Part shown: positions 1-8,876 of the stretch, in pieces
Layout of the letters: each line of letters starts with the position of its first letter
Position numbering within the stretch: the stretch's first letter is position 1
NCBI GenBank assembly: GCA_964036045.1
Contig: OZ038384.1
Span: 51,250,843 to 51,314,842, forward strand
Direction of reading: 5' to 3'
Length of the DNA stretch: 64,000 bases
From: Eutreptiella sp. 'Long Island Sound 2002'
Lineage: Eukaryota > Euglenozoa > Euglenophyceae > Eutreptiales > Eutreptiaceae
Notes under the pieces: generated by a model
Databases searched by the model: none
Seen by the model: only the letters and a program-made list of their open reading frames with translations
Told to the model about the DNA's origin: nothing
Translations under genes and position numbers: made by a program

Positions 1-2476
1 ATCCCAACCCTACGTGACACCCTGCACAATTAAACATGAAAAAAAGCAATTTTTTTGTTAAATGAAGTGACATGACATTCGACCACCCAAACACGGCTGG
101 TAATAAACTGATAATAATGATAATAGATAAACTCTCAACTTCCGATACAAACCTTGAAAGTGAACCTTGACACGTTCCATCGGCTCACTCTTCCCCCGTC
201 TCACGGACAAATGGCCCTGAACTCAACAACAGTCCACTCATGCAACCTGCCCCTCTCAATTGCTCGCAACACCGCCTCATCAACATAATACCTGAACACC
301 AATTGCAGGGCAAGGTTAGAAGAGTTAAAGGATGTGGCTTGGGCCACGGGAGGAGGCAGGGGCAGTTCGATCCAAAGGTCAAAAGAGGAGCTACTAGCAA
401 CCTTTACGTTCTTGGGGGCCCCAAAAAAGAGGACAAAGTCAAGATTGGCTGCATCACCCTTGCCTTCTCGGGGGCCCACAAGTGGGCGGAACTGCTGTGT
501 AACCCTTGCGTTCTTGGGGGTCCCCGGAAAGGGGGACAGGAATCCCAAGTCGGGCTGGTGGAAAAATGCCCTAAGGGGCGGTCCTTAAAGACTGTCCTTT
601 GAAACAAAAATCTGGTTCCTTAAGGACCCCCCTTGAACCACGACGGACCGTGTAAATGATCCCTAGAACCGTTTTCACCACCACCAAGCCTGACACCCCG
701 CTCGAGGCCTACTCTCCTCGCAATGTGTGCCTAGGGTTGAGGAAGGCTCTTGTGTTGTGCAGGGCAAAGTTTCGAAAAGGCTGCTTGGGTACCCTGCCCC
801 AAAAAAATGAATACCCCCCAAAAAAATTTATACCCCCCAAGGCTTAATGGGTGTTTCACCAAACTCCGCACCCCTAGAACCGCATACAAGCAAACGGAAC
901 ACGAACAAATCCACGCTGCAGTTTTAGCACCACTACAAAGCTCACTTGAAGAACGAAATGATGGTGGTTTGCTTCTTGACATCGGAAACACCAACAGAGG
1001 CATGGGCAACATCAACTTCTTGTCTTTGTACTCATAAAAATATCCACACACCCGTGCAGTTCCGAATCCGATTCGGAATTTATAAGTTCCATGCAGCCAA
1101 CACAAAGAGAAACCGAATGACGAAGGAAAAAGAACATGCAGCACCCCCGGCCCGGACTGCATGCCCCCTCCAAAACTTCTAGTGCCTTGGGCAAGGCACC
1201 TGGAAGAGAGGCCACTAACTGTTGGCATCCTTGGGGGGAGGGGGGGGGGTCTTTGGGGCTTTCGGAGGGCCCATGGCCCGAGCTACATGGGTGTAGCAGC
1301 CACTGCATGGGTCCCCACAGGTGCTCAAACATCTGTATTGTCACCAAATGATCACCCAAACCCATACCAAAGGCAACAGAAGGGGGGTCGGAAAAAGTCG
1401 AAGTTTGGAAAATTTTCAGGTGACTAAACAGCCTAAACAATGGCAATTTTGAGGCTTTCGGGTGCCCATGGCCTGGGCTACATGGGCCTTGCGGCCACTG
1501 CGTGGGTCCCTGTAGGTGCTTGAGTACCGTACTGTCACAAATTGATTACCCAAACCCATCCCAAGGGCGCCCAATGGGTTTTGGAAAAAGTTGAATTTTC
1601 AAAGATTTTCAGCTGACACATGCCAGCCGAAAAACGGCAAAGTCCTCACCGGCAAGGGCCCGACCGGGGGTACCTGGAGTTTGGACCCAGGACCCCTGCC
1701 GTTGGTTAGGGGGTCCATACACAACGAAAAAGTACTGCAGGACCCGGGTCCAAATCCATGCACAGTGGCCACAATGCGCAAAGAAAATTCTGACCCCCCA
1801 CCCCACCCACCCCTAAAAAGTGGTACCCAGGTATGGGGGGGGTAGAGGGCTCATCATCAAAACATCAAAAAATTCATTGGGGGATAATTTTGGTCTCCCA
1901 ACATGATGATTTCACAATATCATGCCTTGGGGTATGCTATGAGAATGACCCCTAAAAAGGGGGTATATGGCGTCCCCGCCTAGGCTTGATCTAACAACCT
2001 CCCTTCGAGGTGATTCATACTGCCCTAGCCTTACTGAGTGTCTTGCCAAGATCTATACCTCGGGGTATACATTTTGGGGGGGTTAATACACCGGGGTCGG
2101 CAATTGTGACACTGGGTATGGGGGGAGTCCCAAGAAAACCCATTGCAGCCCATCCCCCCACCCTCCCAATCCCCAATTGCATTCTACTCACACCGACAAA
2201 ATCCCCCCTCCTCTCAATTCCCTGTCTTTCCCCACTCCCGCGCCTTGACCAAAAAGCAGGTCACACAAAAGACATGACACTGGGCACCCCCCCCCCCCCA
2301 GCAGGCAGTCGCACACAGCCGCTTGGAATGGAGTACGCAGGAAGGAAATCATATTAAGGAGCAATAGTCCATGGGGCTTCTACCCATTCCAGCCCCCAGA
2401 CTCACCCAAGGGGCAAGTCGCGCGGGTTTCTGGAGAGCTGCCGCCCTGTATGACAAGAGGCTCCCCCCTCCGTCCT
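1..2476. other. gene-poor stretch, no coding sequence recognised
   Basis: No ORF here has convincing domain content, splice signals or codon structure. Visible landmarks are short A and G/C homopolymers (about 1241-1250 and 2290-2299), direct repeats of CATGGCC/CTACATGGG-type words near 1260-1520, and degenerate satellite-like monomers at 404-545 (listed separately). Overlapping ORFs in several frames are short and compositionally driven. Confidence 0.6.
404..545 (+). repeat. degenerate monomers related to the 84-bp satellite
   Basis: Two or three units share the order CTTGGGGG(T/C)CCC, a short spacer, GGGGACA, then GGCCCACAAGTGGGC. That order matches the monomers of the large array at 32.4-39.7 kb. 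They are strongly diverged, and the unit is about 75 bp rather than 84 bp. This marks a dispersed relic of the same family. Confidence 0.5.
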
Positions 2477-4205
2477 TTAGGTTGCCTCACGTGAGGCCCG
2501 TCCATGCTTCATGAGCCCCTCCGCGCCGTTGGAAGACAGAGCACCTTCCTGCATGCTGTACAGCATGGTGGAGTGTCGTGCATGGGGGTCACGAACCCAT
2601 CCCTGGCCCTGTCGGGCCATGCCAGGCAATTCCGTGCAGAGACGCTGTGCTCCGCGAAGAGAGGGAAAGGTAAAGGGGTTAGGGGGCCACTCCCCCACGG
2701 AGGGTGGGGTAGAGTACTGGACTTCATACTGACCCATGTCCTCATCGCACTCACGATGAGTGCTGCCCGCTCGCGAGGCAGACATCACGCTCTCAAAAAG
2801 TGGAGCCAGCAGGGTGGGGGGCAGATCGGGGGGGGTAGAACACCGGACGGCATACTGTTGCACGTCCTCATCAGACGCACTTTGAGTGCTGTCCCTTCGC
2901 GGGGTAGACATTGCGCTCTCAAATAGGGGCGCCAGCAGGACAGGGGGCAGGTGAGGTGAATCCTGCTGTCGGTTAGACCCCCCCCCCTGGTGTGCATGCG
3001 GGCGACCAATGCTCCGGGGTCACGCGCCGCACGGAGTGCCAACTGGAAGTCACCGCCGGCGACCATGCCGGAGATGGCGAGAATTGCCCTGGCCTGCTCA
3101 GCACCCGCGGAGACGGGGTGCTGGTTACGTTGAACCCCATCGGGGGGCCGGGGGGCAGGACGGCGGTGCGTGAAGTCCGCTCGTTGGGCCGTGGTTCCCT
3201 TCGGGGCTGTAGCGGTTGTGGCCTTGCTGGGGGCATCCGGATCTGCTGCAACATCCTTGCTATCCCCGGGGGGATGTCGCGTCCCTTTTCGTGTGGAGGC
3301 TGCTCCGAGCTGCGTGTCGGTAGTGGGGTGCGCTGCCCCTCTGGGGTGCTTACCACCACTATGCGTGACGCACGCTCAGGAGTGATAGCTCCTGTGAGCT
3401 GTAGGTATGAGAGCGCATGCCTGGACATGGGGAGGGGGGCTCCGGCTGGGCTCCCGTGGCGGTCTGGGGCCACCAGGGCCATGTGTGACCGCGCATCCCC
3501 TTGCTGTAGCTGGGGTCGCTTGCGCCGTGGGCTCCCCGGCTGTTCTGTGACCGACTGCCGCCTTTTGACCCCTCGGGGCACCCGCGCAGGTGGTGCCCTA
3601 CGCCGTGACTTCCTCAGTGCCGGGTTCCCTGACCGGTGAACGGATCGGGCCCTGGGAGCGCGTGTGCGGGGCACTGCGTGTGGCGGTGAGGACCGCGCTG
3701 GGCCGCTTCTGGGCCCCGCTGTCGCTCGTCGGTAGCTTCCCCCGGTGTTGATGGGCTCAGATTCCCACGAGGACGACGAGGAGAAGACCTCCGGGGTAGA
3801 GGGCCCTTCCTCCGAGGTGTATTCCATCTGCACCGGGGGCGACGGCGACGGCGGAGCCCATCCTAGAGGTGCATCCGGGAGAGTTAGCGCATCTACGCGC
3901 TGAGACAAATCGCTGGGCGCTGCCGCTCGCCCCGCCGGCAGTGCCGCTTGTGGACTCGAGCCCACCGCAGCTACATCAGGTGGAGGCGGGACCGCCTGCT
4001 TGGCAGGTCGGAGCAACCGGTAGGGCCGCGTAGGTGGAGCTCCAGGGTTGCGGTGTGCTGGAAAGTAGTCAGCCGCAAACAAAGTGGTGCTCTTCTTACC
4101 TCCTCCTCTGCCGGTGAGATGCCTGGGGGTGTGCATAGCAGGCAGCAGAGACGATGTGTACTTGAGCTTGGGAATGCGCTCCCTGATGCTGGGGCTGGAC
4201 TCCAT
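2477..4205 (-). CDS. Pro/Ser/Arg-rich protein of unknown function with C-terminal ~41-residue repeats; frame broken at a G10 run
   Basis: I do not recognise this protein. The first part (4205-2973) is 410 residues from an ATG, low-complexity, rich in Pro, Ser, Arg and Ala, and probably disordered. It stops at a TAA just after a run of ten G (coding strand, 2978-2987). A one-base change in that run would join it to the second frame (about 2945-2477). That frame holds two imperfect copies of a 41-residue unit sharing the words LLAPLFES, a DEDxxQY core and STPP. Two repeat units kept in one frame argue that the second half is coding. It lies on the same strand as, and 0.6 kb downstream of, the LINE at 4.8-13.5 kb, so it may be ORF1 of another element. 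An assembly error at the homopolymer is as likely as a real frameshift. Confidence 0.4.
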
Positions 4206-4289
4206 CGCTCCCCGCCGTTCACGGGTGGGCCATCCCCTCGCTTTTAGACGCGACTCCCCCCCCCAGTAGAAGTGGGCCGAAGGCCCCTA

Positions 4290-4333
4290 GGGGGGGGGGG
4301 GGGGGGGGGGGGGGGCTTTTTGGGGGGGGGGGG
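4290..4333 (+). repeat. long poly-G tracts (G26 and G12)
   Basis: Twenty-six consecutive G (4290-4315), a short CTTTTT spacer and twelve more G (4322-4333). The tract follows AAGTGGGCC...GGCCC, the same word that precedes the G18 tract at 4743-4760. On the LINE strand these are poly-C tracts, downstream of the retroelement ORF. Exact lengths are unreliable in any assembly. Confidence 0.8.
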
Positions 4334-4588
4334 CTAGCCGCCGAGGAGGGCTTCTCTAAGGGACTTGCTAGTCGCTGCTTTGCCATATACACAAATACAG
4401 CTCGTTCCGTCCCTTTTTTTTTCCATTTCGCCCACGGCTCACTTAAAAAGCTCTCCCTCCGACGATGAGTCGGAATCAGAGGGGACAAAATCAAAACTCA
4501 AAACCTAAGCCGGGGGTCACCATGATGCACCACACAACAAAGCGTGGATTCAAAGATTGTCCAGGTTTCGTCAATAGCACCGGACGGT

Positions 4589-4665
4589 TGGGGCCCAAAA
4601 GAGGGCGGAAATGCTACATCACCCCTGCATTCTCGGGGGTCCCCAGCAAAGGGGACAAAACTTTC
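4589..4665 (+). repeat. solitary satellite-like monomer
   Basis: Reads GGGGCCCAAAAGAGGGCGG, then GCTACATCACCCCTGC, TCGGGGGTCCCCAGC and GGGGACAAAAC. This is the same order of words as the 84-bp satellite monomer at 32.4-39.7 kb. It sits just beyond the 3' end of the LINE ORF, which raises the possibility that the satellite came from an element's 3' region. Confidence 0.5.
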
Positions 4666-4742
4666 GGGCGCCTTCGGCGCCACCCTATGTATGGCTAGTA
4701 GCCATTGACCCTTGGTAACTAAGTGGGCCCGGAGGGCCCGGA

Positions 4743-4760
4743 GGGGGGGGGGGGGGGGGG
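4743..4760 (+). repeat. poly-G tract (G18)
   Basis: Eighteen consecutive G preceded by AAGTGGGCCCGGAGGGCCC. On the minus strand it is a C18 run about 50 bases after the end of the last LINE reading frame. It may mark the element's 3' untranslated region. Confidence 0.8.
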
Positions 4761-4813
4761 TCGCGTACCTGGACCGAGGAGACGGCCCACCCGTGCCGCC
4801 GTTCCTTGGCCCG

Positions 4814-5560
4814 CTAGGCATTTCTCCGTCTCGTGTCCGGTGAGGGGGGCGGTGCCTGTAGCACAGCCGTCCAGCGCAGCTCACAGTACTCTTGCAGGTT
4901 TTGTAGGAGTTTCAGCATGTCCAGGCGCCGTGTGAAGTATGGTCTCGGAGACACACCCACTACTGTGGGGGCCCCCAGTGGGACTAGGGAGGAGCATTTG
5001 GTAAGCACACCACCTGGTAGCACGGCCCTAGCCACGCTCAGCTTTTGCAAGGTCGCTAGGGCAAGCTTTAGGACCCTTGCCCTTTCTGGTAGCGGGAGGG
5101 CAGTCGCCCGATACACAGCCTGGGGTGAGGCCGGCAGGGTGCGCGCCGCGAAGCACTCAAAGTCCATTGCCAGCTCCATGAGGGAGACTTGCCCTTTCCC
5201 TGGTATCAAGACCAGCTCGTTGACCCATCGTAGCAGATCGTCACGAAAGTTGGAGTCCCACCGCCACTCTTGAGCTGTGGGTTGGCGAATCCGCAGCTTC
5301 TCCCTGTGCTCCGGCCGCGGTAGCGGCCCGATGAACTGCCAGAATGGGTACCCTCTGCCTTGTTTCGTCTTAGGCTGGTCAAAGAGCTGCACATCTTCCC
5401 GGTGTGCCCGCGCCCGCAGAATTTGCAGCACCATACTATGAAAACCGTACATGAAGTCGTGCACCTGACCTTTGGGGATGCCGTGCGACAGGTGTTCCGG
5501 CATCAAGCCACAGATCCGTAAGCACGTGGGCCAACTACTGATCTGGTCTGATAGCCCCAG
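4814..5560 (-). CDS. LINE ORF-B, C-terminal domain after the zinc knob
   Basis: This continues ORF-B after a single-base frame change near 5555. The upstream frame ends at 5535, while sense-looking protein (words SWPTCLRICGLMPEH, LLRWVNELVLIPGKG, MELAMDFECFAA, RPYFTRRLDMLKLL) runs in this frame to a TAG at 4816-4814. It is about 245 residues, helical-looking, with Trp/Leu-rich segments. I know no named domain, but LINE polyproteins often carry such a tail. If UAG is sense, the frame continues through the C18 tract to a TGA at 4621-4619. Confidence 0.55.
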   Translation of the reverse strand: MGLSDQISSWPTCLRICGLMPEHLSHGIPKGQVHDFMYGFHSMVLQILRARAHREDVQLFDQPKTKQGRGYPFWQFIGPLPRPEHREKLRIRQPTAQEWRWDSNFRDDLLRWVNELVLIPGKGQVSLMELAMDFECFAARTLPASPQAVYRATALPLPERARVLKLALATLQKLSVARAVLPGGVLTKCSSLVPLGAPTVVGVSPRPYFTRRLDMLKLLQNLQEYCELRWTAVLQAPPPSPDTRRRNA

Positions 5561-6002
5561 TGCCCTCGCCGTTCTCATAAGCGAGCGCCAGGCACCGGAT
5601 CGATGTATGCCCCAAGATGCAGGCCCACAAGATGTGTTCGTCGTCTTCTTCTTGTTGCCGCGAGCAGTATGGGCATAGCGGTGTCGCCCTGAGGCCCCTC
5701 GCATGCGCCCTGGCAGCCGTCCATAACGCCCCTGTGAGCCAGCCCCGCAGCAGCGCCTTATCAAATTCTGTGCCCTCTGATAGAAAGACTTGACATGCCT
5801 CCCTGTCGAGGGCCCCTAAGATGCCTTGAAATTGTCGCGGTCGACGATCTTCCAGCGAGAGCAGGGCCCGCCGCCTGATGGAGTCCCGCAGGATATGCTT
5901 GAATTTGTCCTCATTTATGAGCGTCATGTCTATTTCTTCGGGCACCCCGGGCACATTCCAGACCCACCAATGATCCGCCTGCCTCCAGCCAAGGCTCTCC
6001 AA
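5535..6002 (-). CDS. LINE ORF-B, post-RT zinc-knob segment
   Basis: It is in the same frame as the RT segment and separated from it by one TAA (6032-6030). It contains CPYC, ten residues, H, four residues, C (about 5625-5680). This is the CxxC...H...C knob found downstream of the RT in many LINEs and thought to bind template RNA or DNA. The words between the TAA and the knob (ESLGW, WWVWNVPG) are colinear with the rest of the polyprotein, so the TAA interrupts rather than ends the protein. Confidence 0.6.
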   Translation of the reverse strand: MESLGWRQADHWWVWNVPGVPEEIDMTLINEDKFKHILRDSIRRRALLSLEDRRPRQFQGILGALDREACQVFLSEGTEFDKALLRGWLTGALWTAARAHARGLRATPLCPYCSRQQEEDDEHILWACILGHTSIRCLALAYENGEGTGAIRPDQ

Positions 6003-6029
6003 CTCCAGGAGGGCTCGTTGAACCGGTCC

Positions 6030-8822
6030 TTATGTAGTGGGTCGTACCTGTGCTTGCCGAGCTTCAATGCACGACTGCACCACAACTTGAAGGGTGCCTG
6101 GCGTGCGCGCCACCGCGAGGAGCCAACATACCCTGTCATACGTGGTTTTCATGTGAGGAGACACCCGGTGTCCCTGTACTAGCAGCACGAAGATGATCTC
6201 CTTCGCCCTACCTGGCCTCGAGGTGCCCCACAAACTGTGGAGCACTGCCGTCTCCAGACTCTGTAAATCCCTCCGGGATACCTCTGCCCCCGGGGTCCCC
6301 CATAGGGCTGCGGCTTGTACCAGAGTGGCAATGATGTGCGTTCGCCGGCTGAAGCCCCCTTGGGCACCCCTCACTCTGGACAGCAGGTGTATCCCCTTGG
6401 ATGTCCTCTTTTTCAGGAGCGGGCGAGTCCCCCTGGTCAGGCTGGTACGAATACCCACCCCCAGCGAGCGGAATTCAGCTTGGAGGGGGAGTGAGATCCC
6501 TTGGAGTACCGTGTGTTTGCGGGCAATTTCCTTGGATTGTCGTACTTGTATGGACAGTGACTTCTTGGGGTTCACTTTTTGCAGGGTGAGAGCCACCCAC
6601 TCATCAGTGAGCTGCATCACCGGCGCCATGTATTGGCCCTCAGATCGCAGCGGATACGTGTCATCTGCGTAGCCCATGGACCCGACTTGGATCGTGCCCG
6701 CCTCTTGTGGCTGGGGTTGAGCACCCCTGAGCTTCACTGGGCTGTGGGGCGGGGACTCCCCCGATGCTGCCATTTCTTCTTCCACCAGCCCATCGCGTTC
6801 GGGCTCAGGTGCGGAGGAGGGGTGTGGCGGCTGCGATTGCTGAGGCGGAGGTGGAGGTCCATGGCCACATGTGCAGGGGTTGGAGTGTTCCCAATATTCA
6901 AACTGGTCAATCCCCGAGCCGAAGGTCTTCATAACGCACCTGCTCGGGGCCGGTGGTGGCCGAAAGCGGGACACCGCGGTGGACGGGGAGGGTTTACGTC
7001 TGTATCTCAGCTCCTTGGGCTCTTCCAGCTTGGGCGGTATGGGCGGCAGGCTGTGTACCGTCACTGAGATAGCTCCTTCCAGCTCGTCCACGGCACGCAT
7101 CCAGACTGTGGTGAGCATGTTGATCATGAGTACGCTCATGGCGCACCCTTGCAGTACGCCGTTCGTGGCGTGAAAAAAGGAGCCCAACGCCCCGTTTATT
7201 TTGAACGCCCTGTGTAGTTGTTGATACATGGCCTCCAATGCCGCCTGCGGTTTGGGGTCCAGGCCGAACTCTCGTGCCATCCGGAAAAAGATTTGTTGTG
7301 GTATCAAATCAAAACACTTCACATAGTCAGTGCCAGCGCCAGATAATGCCCGCTTCAGTAGGTGTGCTCGCTCAATGAGGGCGGCCAACAGAGTTGCTGC
7401 GTCCAGGGCGCTCTTCTGCGGCCTGAAGGCAAATGCATTTCGGTGCACCCACTTCTCCTGCCAGATGAGGCAGTCACGGAGTCGGATACCGGACCAGGCG
7501 CCATAAATCGCAGACAGCACCGACAGCGGCCTGAGCTGTAGCGGCTCACTGCCCTCGCCTTTGAAGATCAGCGGAATGTACCCTGTGGCAAGTTGCTCAG
7601 GCCATATGCCATGGGATTCAACCCAGTTTAACAGCTGAGCCAGCATGTGCAGTAACGACCATGGCATGTTCCGCATGTCTACAACAGTCCATCCGTCTAG
7701 ACCTGTGGCCCGGCCGCGTTTCATGTCCTTGAACTGACGGCAGAGGCGCTCCGCGGTGATGGGCAGACATTCCATCTGGTGATGCTCCACATATTTGCCG
7801 AACTTGCGCCAGAAGGGTTCAGTTTCCGGCTCCGGCAGCGTCGGATCCGCGTGCTGCCTCATTATCGGGTCCCATTTCTGGTGTATCACGAGGTCCATTT
7901 CGGGCACATTGCCAGTCAAGGTGCCGTCCTCTTTCTGGATCAGGACCGTGGGCGTGTACTTGTCCTCTTTGATCCATTGGTACACCTTCCCAGGTGATGT
8001 GGTCCGGGTCTCCTCAATCCATTCTCTCCAATCTTGGTGCCTCTTCTTCTCTTCTTGAGCCAGTTGCCGCCTACTCAGCATTTTAATCTTATCACCGAGC
8101 CGGACCAAGTCGGTGATGGTCATGGGTGCACTTTCTGGAGCCTCCATCACCGTGCGCAGTAGTTCTTGGTGCTCTGCTACACATTGCCCTTTGGAGATGA
8201 GCTGAAGAATGCGGTGGGCCCTCCTGCGTATCGCCTTCCGATTGTTGAGGACCTCTCGCGGTACAAGGCCCATAACAGGGACCACGGCTTGTTCCCTGCT
8301 TGCCGCCCACTTCATCACTGGCACTAGGGCGCTCAGCAGGGCGGACATCTCCTTAGTTGGTGCAGTGCACGGGAGTCCTGACGACGTCATGCGCTTCGGC
8401 GTGAGCTCCACCGTCTTGAGCATCTTCTTGGTTCCCCGTCCTCTCGGCAACTCCTGGGGAGCCAGTGGTAGTTGGCATATTCCTGTCCTGACCGCTGGCG
8501 GCGATGCCATAGTCAGGACCAGCATGGTTTCTTCAGCCAGCCTTGTCCAGAGGTCCCACAGTTGATCTGCCGTGGACGCCTCATTGTCTAGGACTTTCTC
8601 CCATATCGCCACGTATGGTTCGGTGACGTCTTTCACTATTTGGTCCCGCTTGCGTTTCTGCAGGTGGGCTGGTATCATGGCTGGTAACCGCACAAACTTC
8701 AGAACCCGCTGGGCAGACTGCTTGAAATTGAAGGTGAAGGTGACCGGCTTGTGTCCAGGCACGGGACATCTTTCGGTTGGCAAGACTTTCATGATGGCAC
8801 TGGCCGTCTTGGCATCTGCCAA
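6030..8822 (-). CDS. reverse transcriptase segment of LINE ORF-B
   Basis: A 930-residue open frame. Its first about 40 residues are the C-terminal end of the APE endonuclease (RIDGILAD, then PGHKPVTF in place of the usual SDH-P-V). The RT domain follows, with RPLSVLSAIYG (domain 2), DYVKCFD (motif A, 7328-7308), NGVLQGCAMS (motif B) and GYADD (motif C, YADD at 6671-6660). A Pro-rich insertion of about 90 residues lies between motifs B and C and is unusual. All catalytic aspartates are present. It copies the element RNA at a nicked target. About 50 Gln codons here are all CAR and none is UAR, which limits how freely UAR can be used as Gln. The frame is bounded by TAG (8879-8877) and TAA (6032-6030), both in frame with coding sequence on the other side. 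Confidence 0.85.
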   Translation of the reverse strand: MADAKTASAIMKVLPTERCPVPGHKPVTFTFNFKQSAQRVLKFVRLPAMIPAHLQKRKRDQIVKDVTEPYVAIWEKVLDNEASTADQLWDLWTRLAEETMLVLTMASPPAVRTGICQLPLAPQELPRGRGTKKMLKTVELTPKRMTSSGLPCTAPTKEMSALLSALVPVMKWAASREQAVVPVMGLVPREVLNNRKAIRRRAHRILQLISKGQCVAEHQELLRTVMEAPESAPMTITDLVRLGDKIKMLSRRQLAQEEKKRHQDWREWIEETRTTSPGKVYQWIKEDKYTPTVLIQKEDGTLTGNVPEMDLVIHQKWDPIMRQHADPTLPEPETEPFWRKFGKYVEHHQMECLPITAERLCRQFKDMKRGRATGLDGWTVVDMRNMPWSLLHMLAQLLNWVESHGIWPEQLATGYIPLIFKGEGSEPLQLRPLSVLSAIYGAWSGIRLRDCLIWQEKWVHRNAFAFRPQKSALDAATLLAALIERAHLLKRALSGAGTDYVKCFDLIPQQIFFRMAREFGLDPKPQAALEAMYQQLHRAFKINGALGSFFHATNGVLQGCAMSVLMINMLTTVWMRAVDELEGAISVTVHSLPPIPPKLEEPKELRYRRKPSPSTAVSRFRPPPAPSRCVMKTFGSGIDQFEYWEHSNPCTCGHGPPPPPQQSQPPHPSSAPEPERDGLVEEEMAASGESPPHSPVKLRGAQPQPQEAGTIQVGSMGYADDTYPLRSEGQYMAPVMQLTDEWVALTLQKVNPKKSLSIQVRQSKEIARKHTVLQGISLPLQAEFRSLGVGIRTSLTRGTRPLLKKRTSKGIHLLSRVRGAQGGFSRRTHIIATLVQAAALWGTPGAEVSRRDLQSLETAVLHSLWGTSRPGRAKEIIFVLLVQGHRVSPHMKTTYDRVCWLLAVARTPGTLQVVVQSCIEARQAQVRPTT

Positions 8823-8876
8823 AATACCATCAATTCTGGTTGGTTTCTGTTTGATAGAGCCATTGTGGTACGAGCA

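Noticed and set aside
2992-3639. 215-codon plus-strand ORF opposite the Pro-rich gene
   Set aside because: It is a GC-rich shadow. The minus-strand frame has in-frame repeats and better composition.
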